This document shows, piece by piece, positions 54,648-63,935 of a DNA stretch of 64,000 nt; the stretch's first letter is position 1, and every line of letters begins with the position of its first letter. Source of the stretch: Neobacillus mesonae. Its GTDB lineage: Bacteria; Bacillota; Bacilli; Paenibacillales; Paenibacillaceae. The DNA lies in assembly GCA_023715865.1 (NCBI GenBank), contig JAMBOW010000001.1:2108001-2172000 (forward strand), in the 5' to 3' direction. Under the pieces are notes generated by a model, which made no database searches, had not been told where the DNA came from, and saw only the letters and a program-made list of their open reading frames with translations. The position numbers were made by a program, and so were the translations under genes.

Positions 54648-55827
54648 GGTCAGCCCCTCCCTCAATCTCTTGATGAGCGGCATCAAAAGCGCTGCTCAAG
54701 TCGGCAACAATATCATCAATATGTTCGATTCCGACCGAGAAGCGAAGCAGTCTTTCATCTACACCACTAGCATCGCGAATTTCTACTGGAATATCGGCAT
54801 GAGTCTGTACAGCCGGATAAGTCATAAGAGACTCGACACCACCCAAACTTTCTGCAAAAGCAACCAGCTTAATATGTCTTAAAATCGGCTCAACAAATCT
54901 TGCATCCCTTACCTTAAAAGAGAGAATCCCCGTATTTCCGCCAGATTGTTTATTTTGAATATCATGCCCAGGGTGGTCCGGAAGAGCAGGATAATAAACA
55001 TCGGTAATGAGCGGGTGAGCAAGCAAAAACTCAGCTACCTTCGTTGCATTGTACTCATGGCGCTCCATGCGAAGCGCAAGAGTCTTCATACCGCGCATCA
55101 GCTGATAGCTGTCGCTTGGAGAGAGTACCGCTCCAATGGAGTTATGTAGAAAAGCCATCTCCTCAGAGAGTTCCTTCCCTTTGGTCACGATAAGTCCGCA
55201 GAGTACATCATTGTGACCTCCAAGATATTTCGTTGCACTGTGTACCACGATATCCGCACCAAGCTCTAGCGGCCGCTGGAAGTAAGGCGTGAGCAGTGTA
55301 TTGTCAACGATCGACAGGAGTCCATGCTTATTCGCCCAGCCGCAGACCTTTTCAATGTCCGTAATCATCATAAGTGGATTTGTAGGTGTTTCTATAAAAA
55401 TCGCTTTTGTATTCTCATTTCTTACGCTTTCCAAAGCGTCCAGATCGTTCGTATCCACATAGCTGGCTGTAATTCCATTCTTGGATAAAATTCTTTCCAC
55501 CAGGCGGTACGTTCCGCCATACAAATCAAGGGAAATGATCAAGTGATCTCCTTGACCGAACTTGGCAAAGATCGTCATAATGGCAGCCATGCCCGAGCTG
55601 CAGGCAAACCCTGCATCACCCGCTTCGAGTTCTGCTGCTGCCTCCTCCAGTACCTTTCTGGTTGGATTTGTTGTGCGTATATAATCGAACCCGGTGCTTT
55701 GACCCAGCTTTGGATGTCTAAAGGCAGTCGATTGATAAATCGGGAAATTCACTGCCCCTGTTACCGGTTCCTTAATGGACCCAATCTGTGCTAATCTGCT
55801 TTCAATCTTCAGTTTGTTGTCTCCCAT
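54640..55827 (-). CDS. metI: Cystathionine gamma-synthase / O-acetylhomoserine thiolyase
   Basis: 395 residues of the Cys/Met PLP family, with RTTNPTRKVLEEAAAELE, CSSGMAAIMTIFAKFGQGD, IETPTNPLMMI and the PLP lysine in HSATKYLGGHNDVLCG. It joins O-acetylhomoserine with cysteine (or sulfide). It lies between metA and metC. The upstream MetA looks acetyl-specific, so O-acetylhomoserine is the likely substrate. The gap to metA is 30 nt. Confidence 0.92.
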   Translation of the reverse strand: MGDNKLKIESRLAQIGSIKEPVTGAVNFPIYQSTAFRHPKLGQSTGFDYIRTTNPTRKVLEEAAAELEAGDAGFACSSGMAAIMTIFAKFGQGDHLIISLDLYGGTYRLVERILSKNGITASYVDTNDLDALESVRNENTKAIFIETPTNPLMMITDIEKVCGWANKHGLLSIVDNTLLTPYFQRPLELGADIVVHSATKYLGGHNDVLCGLIVTKGKELSEEMAFLHNSIGAVLSPSDSYQLMRGMKTLALRMERHEYNATKVAEFLLAHPLITDVYYPALPDHPGHDIQNKQSGGNTGILSFKVRDARFVEPILRHIKLVAFAESLGGVESLMTYPAVQTHADIPVEIRDASGVDERLLRFSVGIEHIDDIVADLSSAFDAAHQEIEGGADHE

Positions 55828-55857
55828 TCGTAAACGTCCTCCTCTATTTCGATTCAG

Positions 55858-56775
55858 CTAGATTTGTGGTCCAATGTCATACGGTGTTGCTTGGTATACA
55901 TAGTAGTTGAGCCAGTTGGAGAAAAGCAGGTTGGCATGAGCTCTCCAGGTTGAAGGCGGAATCTTGGTCGGATCATCATTCGGATAATAGTTAAACGGAA
56001 GCTTCACATCAAGCCCTTTCGCTTTATCACGATCATACTCCCATTTTAGAGAAAGCGGATCGTATTCGGAATGACCGGTTACAAAAATCTGTTTTCCGTC
56101 CTCAGTTGCAACGATGTATACGCCTGCTTCATCCGATTCGGACAAAATTTCAAGTCCAGGAACCTTCTCAATATCCTCCCGCGTCACCTCGGTATGACGG
56201 GAATGAGGAGCCAGGAACACCTCATCAAAGCCCCGCAGCAGCTTTACATGGGATTTATTGATCGTATGGTGGAACACTCCAAAACATTTATCGGGCAATC
56301 CGACTTTTGGAACATGGAAATGATGGTATAGTCCTGCTTGAGAGGCCCAACATATATGCATCGTTGAGGTCACATTGGTCTTGGTCCATTCAAAAATTTG
56401 TTGAATTTCCTCCCAATATGTAACTTCCTCAAAATCCATTTGTTCTACAGGCGCGCCCGTAATAATCATTCCGTCAAATCGTAAATGCTTGATCTCATCA
56501 AACGTTTTGTAGAACATATCCAGATATTCTTGAGATGTATTTTTGGATACATGAGACTTGGGATGAATAAGCACAACATCGACCTGAATCGGTGTATTAC
56601 CAATAAGCCGCAGCAGCTGAGTTTCAGTCGTTTCCTTCGTAGGCATGAGATTGAGTATCCCAATCCGCAGAGGACGGATATCCTGCTTATAGGCATGGCT
56701 TTCGTCCATGACAAAAATATTTTCTCCTGCAAGAATTTCTTTTGCCGGTAAAGCGTCCGGAATTTTAATCGGCAT
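55858..56775 (-). CDS. metA: Homoserine O-acetyltransferase (MetA type)
   Basis: 305 residues of the MetA glutamine-amidotransferase-like fold. It has [22 protein letters not shown], the catalytic Cys142 in [13 protein letters not shown] and the [10 protein letters not shown] segment with a conserved Glu. Residue 111 is Glu (ITGAPVEQ), as in Bacillus MetA, which prefers acetyl-CoA, whereas E. coli MetA has Gly there and uses succinyl-CoA. First gene of metA-metI-metC, behind a SAM-I riboswitch. Confidence 0.94.
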   Translation of the reverse strand: MPIKIPDALPAKEILAGENIFVMDESHAYKQDIRPLRIGILNLMPTKETTETQLLRLIGNTPIQVDVVLIHPKSHVSKNTSQEYLDMFYKTFDEIKHLRFDGMIITGAPVEQMDFEEVTYWEEIQQIFEWTKTNVTSTMHICWASQAGLYHHFHVPKVGLPDKCFGVFHHTINKSHVKLLRGFDEVFLAPHSRHTEVTREDIEKVPGLEILSESDEAGVYIVATEDGKQIFVTGHSEYDPLSLKWEYDRDKAKGLDVKLPFNYYPNDDPTKIPPSTWRAHANLLFSNWLNYYVYQATPYDIGPQI

Positions 56776-56856
56776 CTTTACTCCTCCTTATAGTGGGGTA
56801 TGAAGAGCGAATATCATTAGAGAGCATGGGGGAGTCAAATGTTTCGTTCTAACACA

Positions 56857-57036
56857 AAAAGACCTTGCTCTATATCGAGAAAGGTCATCTGTTCGTATTC
56901 GAAAATGCGCCTCTCTCATCTCTCAATCCGCTTATAAAGTAAAATTTATAAACGACTGCAAGAATTAGCACCGTGCATAATCGCCGGTTGCCGGGTATCA
57001 TCGGGCCAGTCCCTCCACCTACTCTTGATAAGATTT
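56857..57036 (-). promoter_or_regulatory. SAM-I riboswitch (S-box) of metA-metI-metC
   Basis: On the minus strand CTTATCAAGAG starts the aptamer near 57032. Then come GGTGGAGGGACTGGCCC, GATGATACCCGGCAACC, GGTGCTAATTCTTGC and AGATGAGAGAGGCGC, all in the conserved order of the S-box. The terminator is GACCTT-g-CTC with GAG-a-AAGGTC near 56859-56886, followed by T's. SAM binding should stop transcription before metA. Confidence 0.97.
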
Positions 57037-57204
57037 CGCTATATTTTATTTTTGAAATGTCATATAACCATTACTATAATCATTAGACCTCTATTCGTCA
57101 AGAACTGGAATAATGTAAGCTGCACTGAATGAGCATAAAGAAAATAAATCACCAAAATCGGTCTCATTACATAATTTATTAAAGTTAGTGTCATTATTTC
57201 ATTC
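57037..57204. other. Intergenic stretch between the S-box and the corA promoter
   Basis: About 170 A/T-rich bases. The promoter of the met operon should lie near 57040-57080 on the minus strand, but the -35 and -10 elements are not clear. No coding frame was found. Confidence 0.35.
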
Positions 57205-57233
57205 TTGATTGCTTAATTCGAGAGCGTTATACT
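57205..57233 (+). promoter_or_regulatory. Candidate promoter of the corA leader
   Basis: TTGATT at 57205, 17-nt spacer, TATACT at 57228. It would start a leader of about 260 nt before corA. Confidence 0.55.
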
Positions 57234-57239
57234 AGTCAG

Positions 57240-57498
57240 GTGTTAAATTAAAAAAATGATGGGGTGACGTAAAATGGAAGGCGACCCGAGGCCTAACTGG
57301 CAGCCGAATATACACAATTATATAGGATGTACCATCAGCTTGCCGGGTGAACGGGATGCTTTCATTTTGTGCGTGTCCTCTCTTCTATAAACTCACCGCA
57401 TACGATCCCTTCACTGGCCATACCTGATGCGTTCACATTCCTTAGTTATTCAGCTTGTCCCTAAAACAATTACGGGAGATTATTAAGGAGTGGATACA
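57240..57498 (+). promoter_or_regulatory. Long leader of corA with a possible structured RNA and short open frame
   Basis: AAAATGGAAG (57271-57280) can pair with CTTTCATTTT (57359-57368) over 10 positions including one wobble, closing a domain of about 98 nt. Inside are CCCG/CGGG and GGCA/TGCC pairings. It does not match the M-box magnesium element, the S-box or other classes I know. Alternatively, the same stretch encodes a 38-residue peptide (57274-57390), with a GGGGTG site 8 nt before its ATG. It begins MEGDPRPNWQP and ends LCVSSLL. Both readings are possible, and one could control the other. Confidence 0.4.
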
Positions 57499-57499
57499 C

Positions 57500-58435
57500 A
57501 TGAAAATACGTTTGGTTAATGAAGGGGTTTTTACTCCGCTTGACAACATTGAAGATACAATAACTCCTCCCGCTGAAGGGTTCTACTGGATTGATGCAGA
57601 TGTCGACGATCTGGCTGTACTGCAGCCGCTCTTCTCCATGCATGATCTCGCGGTGGAAGACTGCCTCAGTGACGAAGAACAGCGTCCAAAGCTTGAAATA
57701 TATGAAAGCCACTACTTTATCGTAGTGAACAGCATCCGGTTTGATGATGAAGAAATCTTTCTGCGTGCGGTCAACGTTTTTCTCGGAAGACACTATATCA
57801 TTACCGTTACTAAGCAGAAGATAAATGAGCTTCGCACACTCAAACCCATTCTATGGGAAGAGGAAGTCAGCACACCTGACCGGTTCCTCTACTTCCTGAT
57901 CGATTCAATCGTTGACAACTATTTCACGGTTGGCGACCGGCTGGAAGCACGCATTGAAAAGCTGGAAGAAGATATTTTAATGCATACAAAGAAATCCCAT
58001 CTAAGCGAAATTATTGGACTTCGCAGTGAGATCCTTTGGCTGAAAAAAGCGCTGGCTCCTCAAAAGGAAGTTATTAATACACTCAACAAAAAAGATCTGC
58101 GGCTTATTGATGATCAATTGCAGAAATATTTTAGCGACATTTATGAAAATGCAGTGAAAATATCTGAAACCTTTGACACCTTTCGTGATCTCATGGGCAA
58201 CTTGCGCGAAGCTTATCAATCGAGTATTTCCAACCGGGCCAATGAAATTATGCGTGTGTTTACCGCGATTACTACAGTCTTCATGCCGCTGACTCTGATT
58301 ACAGGTATTTATGGCATGAATTTTACCAATATGCCGGAATTGGACTATAAATATTCTTATTTTATTGTGATTGGTATTATTGCAGTCCTAGGCTTGTCGA
58401 TGTACTTGATCTTCCGTAAAAAAGACTGGATTTGA
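57500..58435 (+). CDS. corA: CorA-type divalent cation transporter
   Basis: 311 residues. The large soluble N-terminal domain is followed by two C-terminal membrane helices, with the signature YGMNFTNMPE between them (GMN motif near residue 278). The long helix and RSEILWLKKAL region also fit. CorA moves Mg2+ (or Co2+/Ni2+) into the cell as a pentamer. The start at 57500 has AAGGAGTG upstream. In-frame codons upstream to a TTG at 57455 belong to the leader. A strong terminator follows. Confidence 0.93.
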   Translation: MKIRLVNEGVFTPLDNIEDTITPPAEGFYWIDADVDDLAVLQPLFSMHDLAVEDCLSDEEQRPKLEIYESHYFIVVNSIRFDDEEIFLRAVNVFLGRHYIITVTKQKINELRTLKPILWEEEVSTPDRFLYFLIDSIVDNYFTVGDRLEARIEKLEEDILMHTKKSHLSEIIGLRSEILWLKKALAPQKEVINTLNKKDLRLIDDQLQKYFSDIYENAVKISETFDTFRDLMGNLREAYQSSISNRANEIMRVFTAITTVFMPLTLITGIYGMNFTNMPELDYKYSYFIVIGIIAVLGLSMYLIFRKKDWI

Positions 58436-58473
58436 CGACATAAAATGCGTCAGAATAGAGTGCTTCTAGTTAA

Positions 58474-58513
58474 CAAAAGCCCGAAGCTGTCTTATAGACA
58501 GCTCGGGCTTTTT
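58474..58513 (+). terminator. Terminator after corA
   Basis: AAAAGCCCGA-a-GCTGTC and GACAGC-t-CGGGCTTTT arms around a TTATA loop, followed by T's. Confidence 0.9.
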
Positions 58514-58561
58514 GTTAATCTACTGGCATATATTACTGATAACATCTGGTGGTGTTGGCTG

Positions 58562-59566
58562 TTATCCAACCTGTCTATCTGCCTCCAACTGCCTTTTGAA
58601 CCGAATGCGAACCATTCGAAGACGTTCATACAGCTGATCAATCGGGGCGATCCTTGCCGGATCCTCTCCATATACACGATGCAGCACCGGCTTCAAAAAG
58701 CTCGTTCCAAGCTCATCATATGCATTCCAGATCAGCTCATGCTCCTCATCCGTTACCCAGATGAGTTCTTTGGCAATCAGCGCCTCCGTATCGTATCCTC
58801 CTTTCTCCAGCTCCTCCAAAAAATCAACCAGCTCTCTGCGGGACAGACCTGAGCCCGTGCTGATTTCATCCAAAGACTGACCGACTGCAATACCAGATAA
58901 TACAGTTTTTTTTAGGGTGAACCGTTCCAGCTCCTGCTTATATTTATGCTCCTTCTGCTTAAAAACCCATGACTCATATTGCTCATCTGTAAGTGCATCA
59001 TTTACCCAGTCCAGCGGGAATGAATGCTCTCTCGTCTCTTTCGATGTCATCAGCAGGATTTCACCGCCATACTCAGATGCTTTGTTCTCGCCAACCCCCG
59101 GAAGCTCACGAAGTTCGTCCAGGGTATGGGGTACGTAAGTGCTGATCATTCTTAGAAGACGGTTGCTGGCTATAAAGTAAGGCGCTTTACGCTCTGTTTG
59201 CGCTCTTCTTCTTCGCCATGCGCAGAGCTCCTGATACAGCTCTTCCCGTCCATAGAGCTCACTGTAACATTGAAGCTTGGCTGTACCCTGATTTCTTGTT
59301 TTCGATTCTTCTGTTTGATGAAAAATCCCCTCAATCAGCGGCCTGTAGCCCTCACTCATCTTCATTGCCAACTGTAAACGGTAAATATGCATCATTTCGT
59401 TCCAGGAAGTGCCCTCATACCATATGTCTGATACATCCTCCTCCAAACTGCTTCTGTTCCATCCCAGCTGCCATACTCCCTCGTCCTCGCCAATCCATAA
59501 TTGTGCATAACTCTCTTCCACACCGTGAACTGTATTCGAGAGTTGGTTCATAAATACAATTTTCAT
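58562..59566 (-). CDS. Stand-alone HRDC domain protein
   Basis: 334 residues. The N-terminal 110 residues have no clear family. Residues 112-185 form an HRDC domain (ELCAWRRRRAQTERKAPYFIASNRLL, TLDELRELPGVGENKASEYG in part), as in the C-terminus of RecQ helicases and RNase D. The C-terminal half has helix-turn-helix-like sequence (LSGIAVGQSLDEISTGSGLSRRELVDFLEEL, in part) related to the RQC/HTH_40 region. There is no helicase or nuclease domain. It is likely to bind nucleic acids. GGAGGT lies before the ATG. Confidence 0.8.
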   Translation of the reverse strand: MKIVFMNQLSNTVHGVEESYAQLWIGEDEGVWQLGWNRSSLEEDVSDIWYEGTSWNEMMHIYRLQLAMKMSEGYRPLIEGIFHQTEESKTRNQGTAKLQCYSELYGREELYQELCAWRRRRAQTERKAPYFIASNRLLRMISTYVPHTLDELRELPGVGENKASEYGGEILLMTSKETREHSFPLDWVNDALTDEQYESWVFKQKEHKYKQELERFTLKKTVLSGIAVGQSLDEISTGSGLSRRELVDFLEELEKGGYDTEALIAKELIWVTDEEHELIWNAYDELGTSFLKPVLHRVYGEDPARIAPIDQLYERLRMVRIRFKRQLEADRQVG

Positions 59567-59620
59567 ACCTTAGCAACCTCCTTCATAAGTCAGCCCAGCA
59601 CGTACACCCTTATTGCAAAC

Positions 59621-59662
59621 AAAAAAAGCACCCCTCCCACATATTCATGTGAGAGAGGTGCT
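59621..59662 (-). terminator. Terminator after the ROK kinase gene
   Basis: AGCACC-c-CTC-c-CACAT and ATGTG-a-GAG-a-GGTGCT arms. On the minus strand a run of seven T's follows. Confidence 0.85.
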
Positions 59663-59794
59663 TCCTCCATATTTCCGTGCTGTTCTGTTATTCACCATCA
59701 TACCATAAATGTTAAATATTTCAATCAAAGAATACAATAATGATTACATTTCATACCGTATAAAAAAATGGACATTGATAATATTTAGTTCAAC

Positions 59795-60676
59795 CTATTG
59801 TTCTTCTTTAGCCAGTTTGGCAAGAGCTAGCGCTCCACATATTCCAGCATTATCGCCCAGCTTAGGACAAACAACATAATCTTCAATATGATCCATAATA
59901 CTGGAATGCTGCACGTAGCCGGCAAGCAGCTTCTTCAATTGGTTTCTAACTTGAGGAAACAGCTGCTCCTGCTTCATGACACCGCCGCCCATAATTATCT
60001 TTTGTGGTGACAGAATCAGGACATAGTTCACTAGAGCTTGTGCAAGGTAATAAGCCTCCATCTCCCAAGCAGGATGGTCTAGAGGCAGCTCCACACCCTG
60101 TTTGCCCCAGCGCTTGGAAATCGCCGGACCGGCCGCAATACCTTCGAGGCAGTCGCCGTGATATGGACAAAACCCTTCATATGTATCATCAGGATGACGT
60201 CTAACACTAATATGACCCATCTCTGGATGAGATAATCCATGGATTAATTGACCAGAGACAACTGCCCCTGCACCGATTCCCGTTCCTACCGTAATATAGA
60301 TGCAGCTGTCCAAGCCTTGGGCAGCCCCCCATGTATATTCTCCTAAGGCAGCTCCGTTGACATCTGTATCAAAGTTCATCGGTACACGAAAATGCTCCTT
60401 CAGCTTGCCAATGATGTTGTACCCTCCCCAAAAAGGTTTGGGTGTTGTCGTGATGTGACCATATGTAGGGCTGGACTTTATCGGATCAATCGGTCCAAAG
60501 GAACCTACACCAAGCGCCTCGATCTCGTGCTTTTCGAAGAAGGAAATGACTTGGGCCATGGTCTCCTCCGGCGTCGTTGTCGGAAAGCTGACCCTTTCAA
60601 ACACCTCGCCCTGCTCATTGCCTACACCGCATACAAACTTTGTTCCTCCAGCTTCAATAGCTCCAAGTACTCCCAC
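59795..60676 (-). CDS. ROK family fructokinase
   Basis: 293 residues. It has the ATP-binding GAIEAGGTKFVCGVG at the N-terminus, the catalytic Asp in NFDTDVNGAALGE, TVGTGIGAGAVV, and the zinc site HISVRRHPDD...CPYHGDCLEGIAAG. This matches the YdhR/ScrK-type fructokinase of Gram-positive bacteria. It phosphorylates fructose (or mannose) with ATP. It lies 13 nt after the MOSC gene, so the two may be cotranscribed. Confidence 0.92.
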   Translation of the reverse strand: MGVLGAIEAGGTKFVCGVGNEQGEVFERVSFPTTTPEETMAQVISFFEKHEIEALGVGSFGPIDPIKSSPTYGHITTTPKPFWGGYNIIGKLKEHFRVPMNFDTDVNGAALGEYTWGAAQGLDSCIYITVGTGIGAGAVVSGQLIHGLSHPEMGHISVRRHPDDTYEGFCPYHGDCLEGIAAGPAISKRWGKQGVELPLDHPAWEMEAYYLAQALVNYVLILSPQKIIMGGGVMKQEQLFPQVRNQLKKLLAGYVQHSSIMDHIEDYVVCPKLGDNAGICGALALAKLAKEEQ

Positions 60677-60689
60677 TTTTACCCCTCCG

Positions 60690-61367
60690 TTATGCTTCTA
60701 GGTTTTTTCCGAGCTTAGCAAGCCTCTTGCTGAGTGTTTCTTTCCAGCTGGCCGCAAGCGCCGGAAGTGAATGCAGTCGAGTTATTTCATCCGCATCGGT
60801 CTTACGATGGTGCATAATGTTATTGGCCTCCATCACGCTTAAAGAGTTATTCTCCCTTGATATTAGAGTCAGCTCATCCTGGGATGAAACATAGCCTTCT
60901 TTCACAACACGGAAATAATAGCCTGTCTGCCCCGTCGTTTGAAAATGCATAGGAAGTTCCTTATGCTGATGCTTAAGACCAAGCTTAAAACAAGGTACTC
61001 TGGGCTGGCTGATCTGCACCATCGCTTCCCCCAGCTGAAAGGTATCGCCGATATGTACGTCATTCTCGCCAAATCCGGAAACCGTCACATTTTCCCCGAA
61101 AGCTCCTGGAGGGAGAGAACGCCCTAAAATGGATTCATATACTGGATAAGATTCGTGGCTAAATACACAAACGGCCTTGTCCACACCGCCATGATTGATG
61201 GTATCCGCCTGCTCATCTCCTGTAAAACCGGTTTCGGATAAATACAGCCGTTCGGTTGTAGGCGATTTAAAGATCGCGGTATAAACCTCCTTGCTGCCGT
61301 TCTGCAGCTTTACCTTGCTTCCGACATTCAGTGAAACCAAACGGGAAGAAATATCATTGTTCGTCAA
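60690..61367 (-). CDS. MOSC domain protein (YiiM-like)
   Basis: 225 residues. The MOSC domain has YLSETGFTGDEQADTINHGG, DKAVCVFSHESYPVYE, GAFGENVTVSG and the likely Mo-cofactor Cys in ISQPRVPCFKLG. A C-terminal 3-alpha segment follows, as in YiiM. YiiM-type enzymes reduce N-hydroxylated base analogues using the molybdenum cofactor. It is just upstream of the ROK kinase gene on the same strand. Confidence 0.88.
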   Translation of the reverse strand: MTNNDISSRLVSLNVGSKVKLQNGSKEVYTAIFKSPTTERLYLSETGFTGDEQADTINHGGVDKAVCVFSHESYPVYESILGRSLPPGAFGENVTVSGFGENDVHIGDTFQLGEAMVQISQPRVPCFKLGLKHQHKELPMHFQTTGQTGYYFRVVKEGYVSSQDELTLISRENNSLSVMEANNIMHHRKTDADEITRLHSLPALAASWKETLSKRLAKLGKNLEA

Positions 61368-61509
61368 TGGAATACGCCTCCAACTTTCATATACTACAGG
61401 CCCTTCATGTAATCGCTTACGATCATAGAGATAACGTCAAGTATACAGACATATACTATCATTACCCGAAATCGATTTTTGGTCAATCCGAATTCATAAA
61501 TTTCTCTAT

Positions 61510-61550
61510 AAAAAAGGATGCCATATGAATACATACATTGGCATCCTTCT
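61510..61550 (-). terminator. Terminator after the 5'-3' exonuclease gene
   Basis: AAGGATGCCA and TGGCATCCTT form a perfect 10-bp stem with a 15-nt loop. On the minus strand TTTTTTATAG follows. Confidence 0.8.
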
Positions 61551-61586
61551 ATGATATCCAGCAGTCTGTTCATTTAACAATTAGAC

Positions 61587-62483
61587 TCAGCTGATCGCTA
61601 CTCCCATTAAAGAACAGAGGCTTTTCATTTCTAATTCTTCAAACTTGTTGATGATCTGTGCATGATCCAGAACCAGCTGGCTGGTCTCAAGCGAGCAGGC
61701 GACAGGCACTTCACAATGAATGGTTGCCAGCCTTCTTGATAAGTGAAGCATGTCTAGATCAGCTTCAATTTTTTTGCGAACCGATGGAGATAATTCATCC
61801 AAATGTTCAAGAATACCTTCGATAGACTCGTACTCCTGCACCAGCTTCATTGCCGTCTTCTCACCAATGCCCTTAACACCCGGATAGTTGTCACTTGCAT
61901 CTCCCATGAGGCCCTTCATATCAATGATTTGCCGAGGATGCAGCTGCTTCTCTTCATATAGTGATTCCGGAGTGTACACTTTATAGTTCCCATGGCCTTT
62001 TTTCATAATGATGACCTTAGTTCGATCATTAACCAGCTGCAGCAAATCATGGTCACCAGACAGAATCATAACATTCATATCCAGTTCCTCATTGTAAGAA
62101 CGGCTCAGTGTTCCGATGCAGTCATCAGCTTCATATCCTGCAGCACTGATGTTAGGTATACCCAAACTGTCCATTACTTCTTGAATCATTGAAAATTGAG
62201 GCACAAGATCCTCTGGAGCCTCAGGTCTGTTCCCTTTATAATCAGCATAATGCTCGCCACGGAACGTTCCTCCGCCAAGATCCCAGCAGCATACGACATG
62301 TGTGGGGTTAAAGGTCTGCACCGCATCCCAGAAATAACGGATAAAACCGTATACCGCATTGGTCGCTACACCGTCTTTTGTCCGCCGAATATAGCCGCCT
62401 GAAGCGGTCGCAAAATACGCCCGGAATAACACGGCCATCCCATCGACTAACAATACCGATTGATCTTTTGTTTCTATACTCAC
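61587..62483 (-). CDS. ypcP: 5'-3' exonuclease / flap endonuclease (YpcP type)
   Basis: 298 residues, similar to the exonuclease part of DNA polymerase I but without a polymerase domain. The metal-binding acidic residues are seen in LVDGMAVLFRAYF, CCWDLGGGTFR, AAGYEADDCIGTL, ILSGDHDLLQLV and MGDASDNYPGVKGIGEKTA, the last with the helix-hairpin-helix. Likely role is removing RNA primers and flaps. It is a single gene followed by a terminator. Confidence 0.92.
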   Translation of the reverse strand: MSIETKDQSVLLVDGMAVLFRAYFATASGGYIRRTKDGVATNAVYGFIRYFWDAVQTFNPTHVVCCWDLGGGTFRGEHYADYKGNRPEAPEDLVPQFSMIQEVMDSLGIPNISAAGYEADDCIGTLSRSYNEELDMNVMILSGDHDLLQLVNDRTKVIIMKKGHGNYKVYTPESLYEEKQLHPRQIIDMKGLMGDASDNYPGVKGIGEKTAMKLVQEYESIEGILEHLDELSPSVRKKIEADLDMLHLSRRLATIHCEVPVACSLETSQLVLDHAQIINKFEELEMKSLCSLMGVAIS

Positions 62484-62593
62484 TTTTTAATAACGCTCCT
62501 GTTCTATTCCAATCCTATATTTACTCCTCGTATTATAGCATAGGCGAATGACCTGTTGGGGGTAAATCACTGGAAAGAGCGTTAAAATAGAGC

Positions 62594-62953
62594 TTAGCCC
62601 CACATTTCTTGGAACTGCTCTTCTTTGAACCCAACGGATACACGTGCACCATCTGTTACGATAGGGCGCTTAATAAGCCTTCCGTTTGAAGCAAGAATCT
62701 GAATCTGTTCCTCGGCACTCATCTCTTTCAGCTTGTCCTTCAAGTTCATTTCTTTGTAAACTTCACCGCTTGTATTAAAAAACTTTTTGAGGTCTAGTCC
62801 GCTATTCTCTACGAGCTCTGTTAGCTTCTCAGGTGCAGGCGGCTCCTCAAAAATAGGAATCAGCGTCAAATCATGTCCTTGCTGCTCCAGCCATTTTACA
62901 GCTTTACGGCATGTTCCGCATTTTGAATATTGATACACTGTAAGTTTACTCAT
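62594..62953 (-). CDS. ArsC/Spx family protein (YusI-like)
   Basis: 119 residues, thioredoxin-like. It begins LTVYQYSKCGTCRKAVKWLE with a CGTC motif and has LKKFFNTSGEVYKEMNLKDKL and NGRLIKRPIVTDG. The family includes arsenate reductases and Spx. The CxxC spacing and the KKFFNTSG part fit YusI-type proteins. It is unlikely to be Spx itself, which has a different C-terminus. The function is unknown. It lies 19 nt after the pseudouridine synthase gene. Confidence 0.9.
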   Translation of the reverse strand: MSKLTVYQYSKCGTCRKAVKWLEQQGHDLTLIPIFEEPPAPEKLTELVENSGLDLKKFFNTSGEVYKEMNLKDKLKEMSAEEQIQILASNGRLIKRPIVTDGARVSVGFKEEQFQEMWG

Positions 62954-62972
62954 GATAGTTCATTCTCCTATT

Positions 62973-63935
62973 TCAAACATTTATTGATGTAGTTAGCTTT
63001 ATATCCAGCTGCTGCATGTCTGACGGAAGAGGTGCCGTAAATGTCATTCTCTCTCCCGTTATCGGATGAAAAATGACAAGTTCACTTGCATGCAGCGCCT
63101 GCCGATCGATCCAGGAATGTGCCGCTTCCAGCCTCGCTTCTGAAATTTCAGATGAACCCGGTGGAAGATGGCTGTAAAATTTATCTCCGATCAGCGGACA
63201 GCCGATATGACTCATGTGTACTCGTATTTGATGGGTTCTGCCGGTCTCTAGCTTAATCCGTACCTTGCTCGCCCATGGATAATAAGTTTCGGTGTTGTAC
63301 AACGTACGCGCCGGATATCCATCAGGGGTGACGATACGGCGATGCGGCTCCTCAGGGTCCCGGTCAATGGGCCCGTCCACTGTTCCTTCTGCAGGAGTAG
63401 GAATGCCAAAAACGATAGCTATATACCGCTTATCCACTGTCCCAGCTATCATTTGCTCTGAAATGTGCTGATGAACATAAGGATTTTTTGCGATACATAG
63501 CACTCCTGAGGTGTCCTGATCCAGCCGGTGTACAGGTCTGAACCGCACCTCTTCTCCTTTTTCTCTCCAATAATGGACAACCCCATTCGCCAGCGTACCT
63601 GTGTAATGACCGTGTGTGGGATGCACAATGATGCCAGCCTGCTTATTAACGACCAGAAGGTGATCGTCCTCATAGAGAATATCAAACGGAATAGGTTCCG
63701 GTAATATATCATCGGATACTTCTTTTTCCATTCGAAGCTCGACAAGATCGCCGGCTCTGACTTTAACGCTGATATATACACGTTCGCCATTCAACTTAAT
63801 TCCTTGCTCCGTCAGCTTGAGCTTTGACATCAGTTTTCTTGAAACCCCAAGTCTTTTACTCAGCACGGTTTTTAACAGCATGCCTTCATCTTCTGTAGGC
63901 ACGGTATATTTAATTGGATCATAATATGTTGTCAT
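62973..63935 (-). CDS. RluA family pseudouridine synthase
   Basis: 320 residues. An N-terminal S4 domain (LGVSRKLMSKLKLTEQGIKLNG, in part) precedes the synthase domain. The catalytic Asp is in RPVHRLDQDTSGVLCIAKN. VVNKQAGIIVHPTHGH and LETGRTHQIRVHMSHIGCPLIGD are also characteristic. It makes pseudouridine in rRNA or tRNA. The start overlaps the stop of an upstream gene by 4 nt (ATGA). Confidence 0.93.
   Translation of the reverse strand: MTTYYDPIKYTVPTEDEGMLLKTVLSKRLGVSRKLMSKLKLTEQGIKLNGERVYISVKVRAGDLVELRMEKEVSDDILPEPIPFDILYEDDHLLVVNKQAGIIVHPTHGHYTGTLANGVVHYWREKGEEVRFRPVHRLDQDTSGVLCIAKNPYVHQHISEQMIAGTVDKRYIAIVFGIPTPAEGTVDGPIDRDPEEPHRRIVTPDGYPARTLYNTETYYPWASKVRIKLETGRTHQIRVHMSHIGCPLIGDKFYSHLPPGSSEISEARLEAAHSWIDRQALHASELVIFHPITGERMTFTAPLPSDMQQLDIKLTTSINV

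Noticed and set aside
57240..57368. corA leader as a standard M-box magnesium riboswitch
   Set aside because: The conserved M-box sequence elements are not present in order. Only a short GGATGCTT match was seen, which is not enough.
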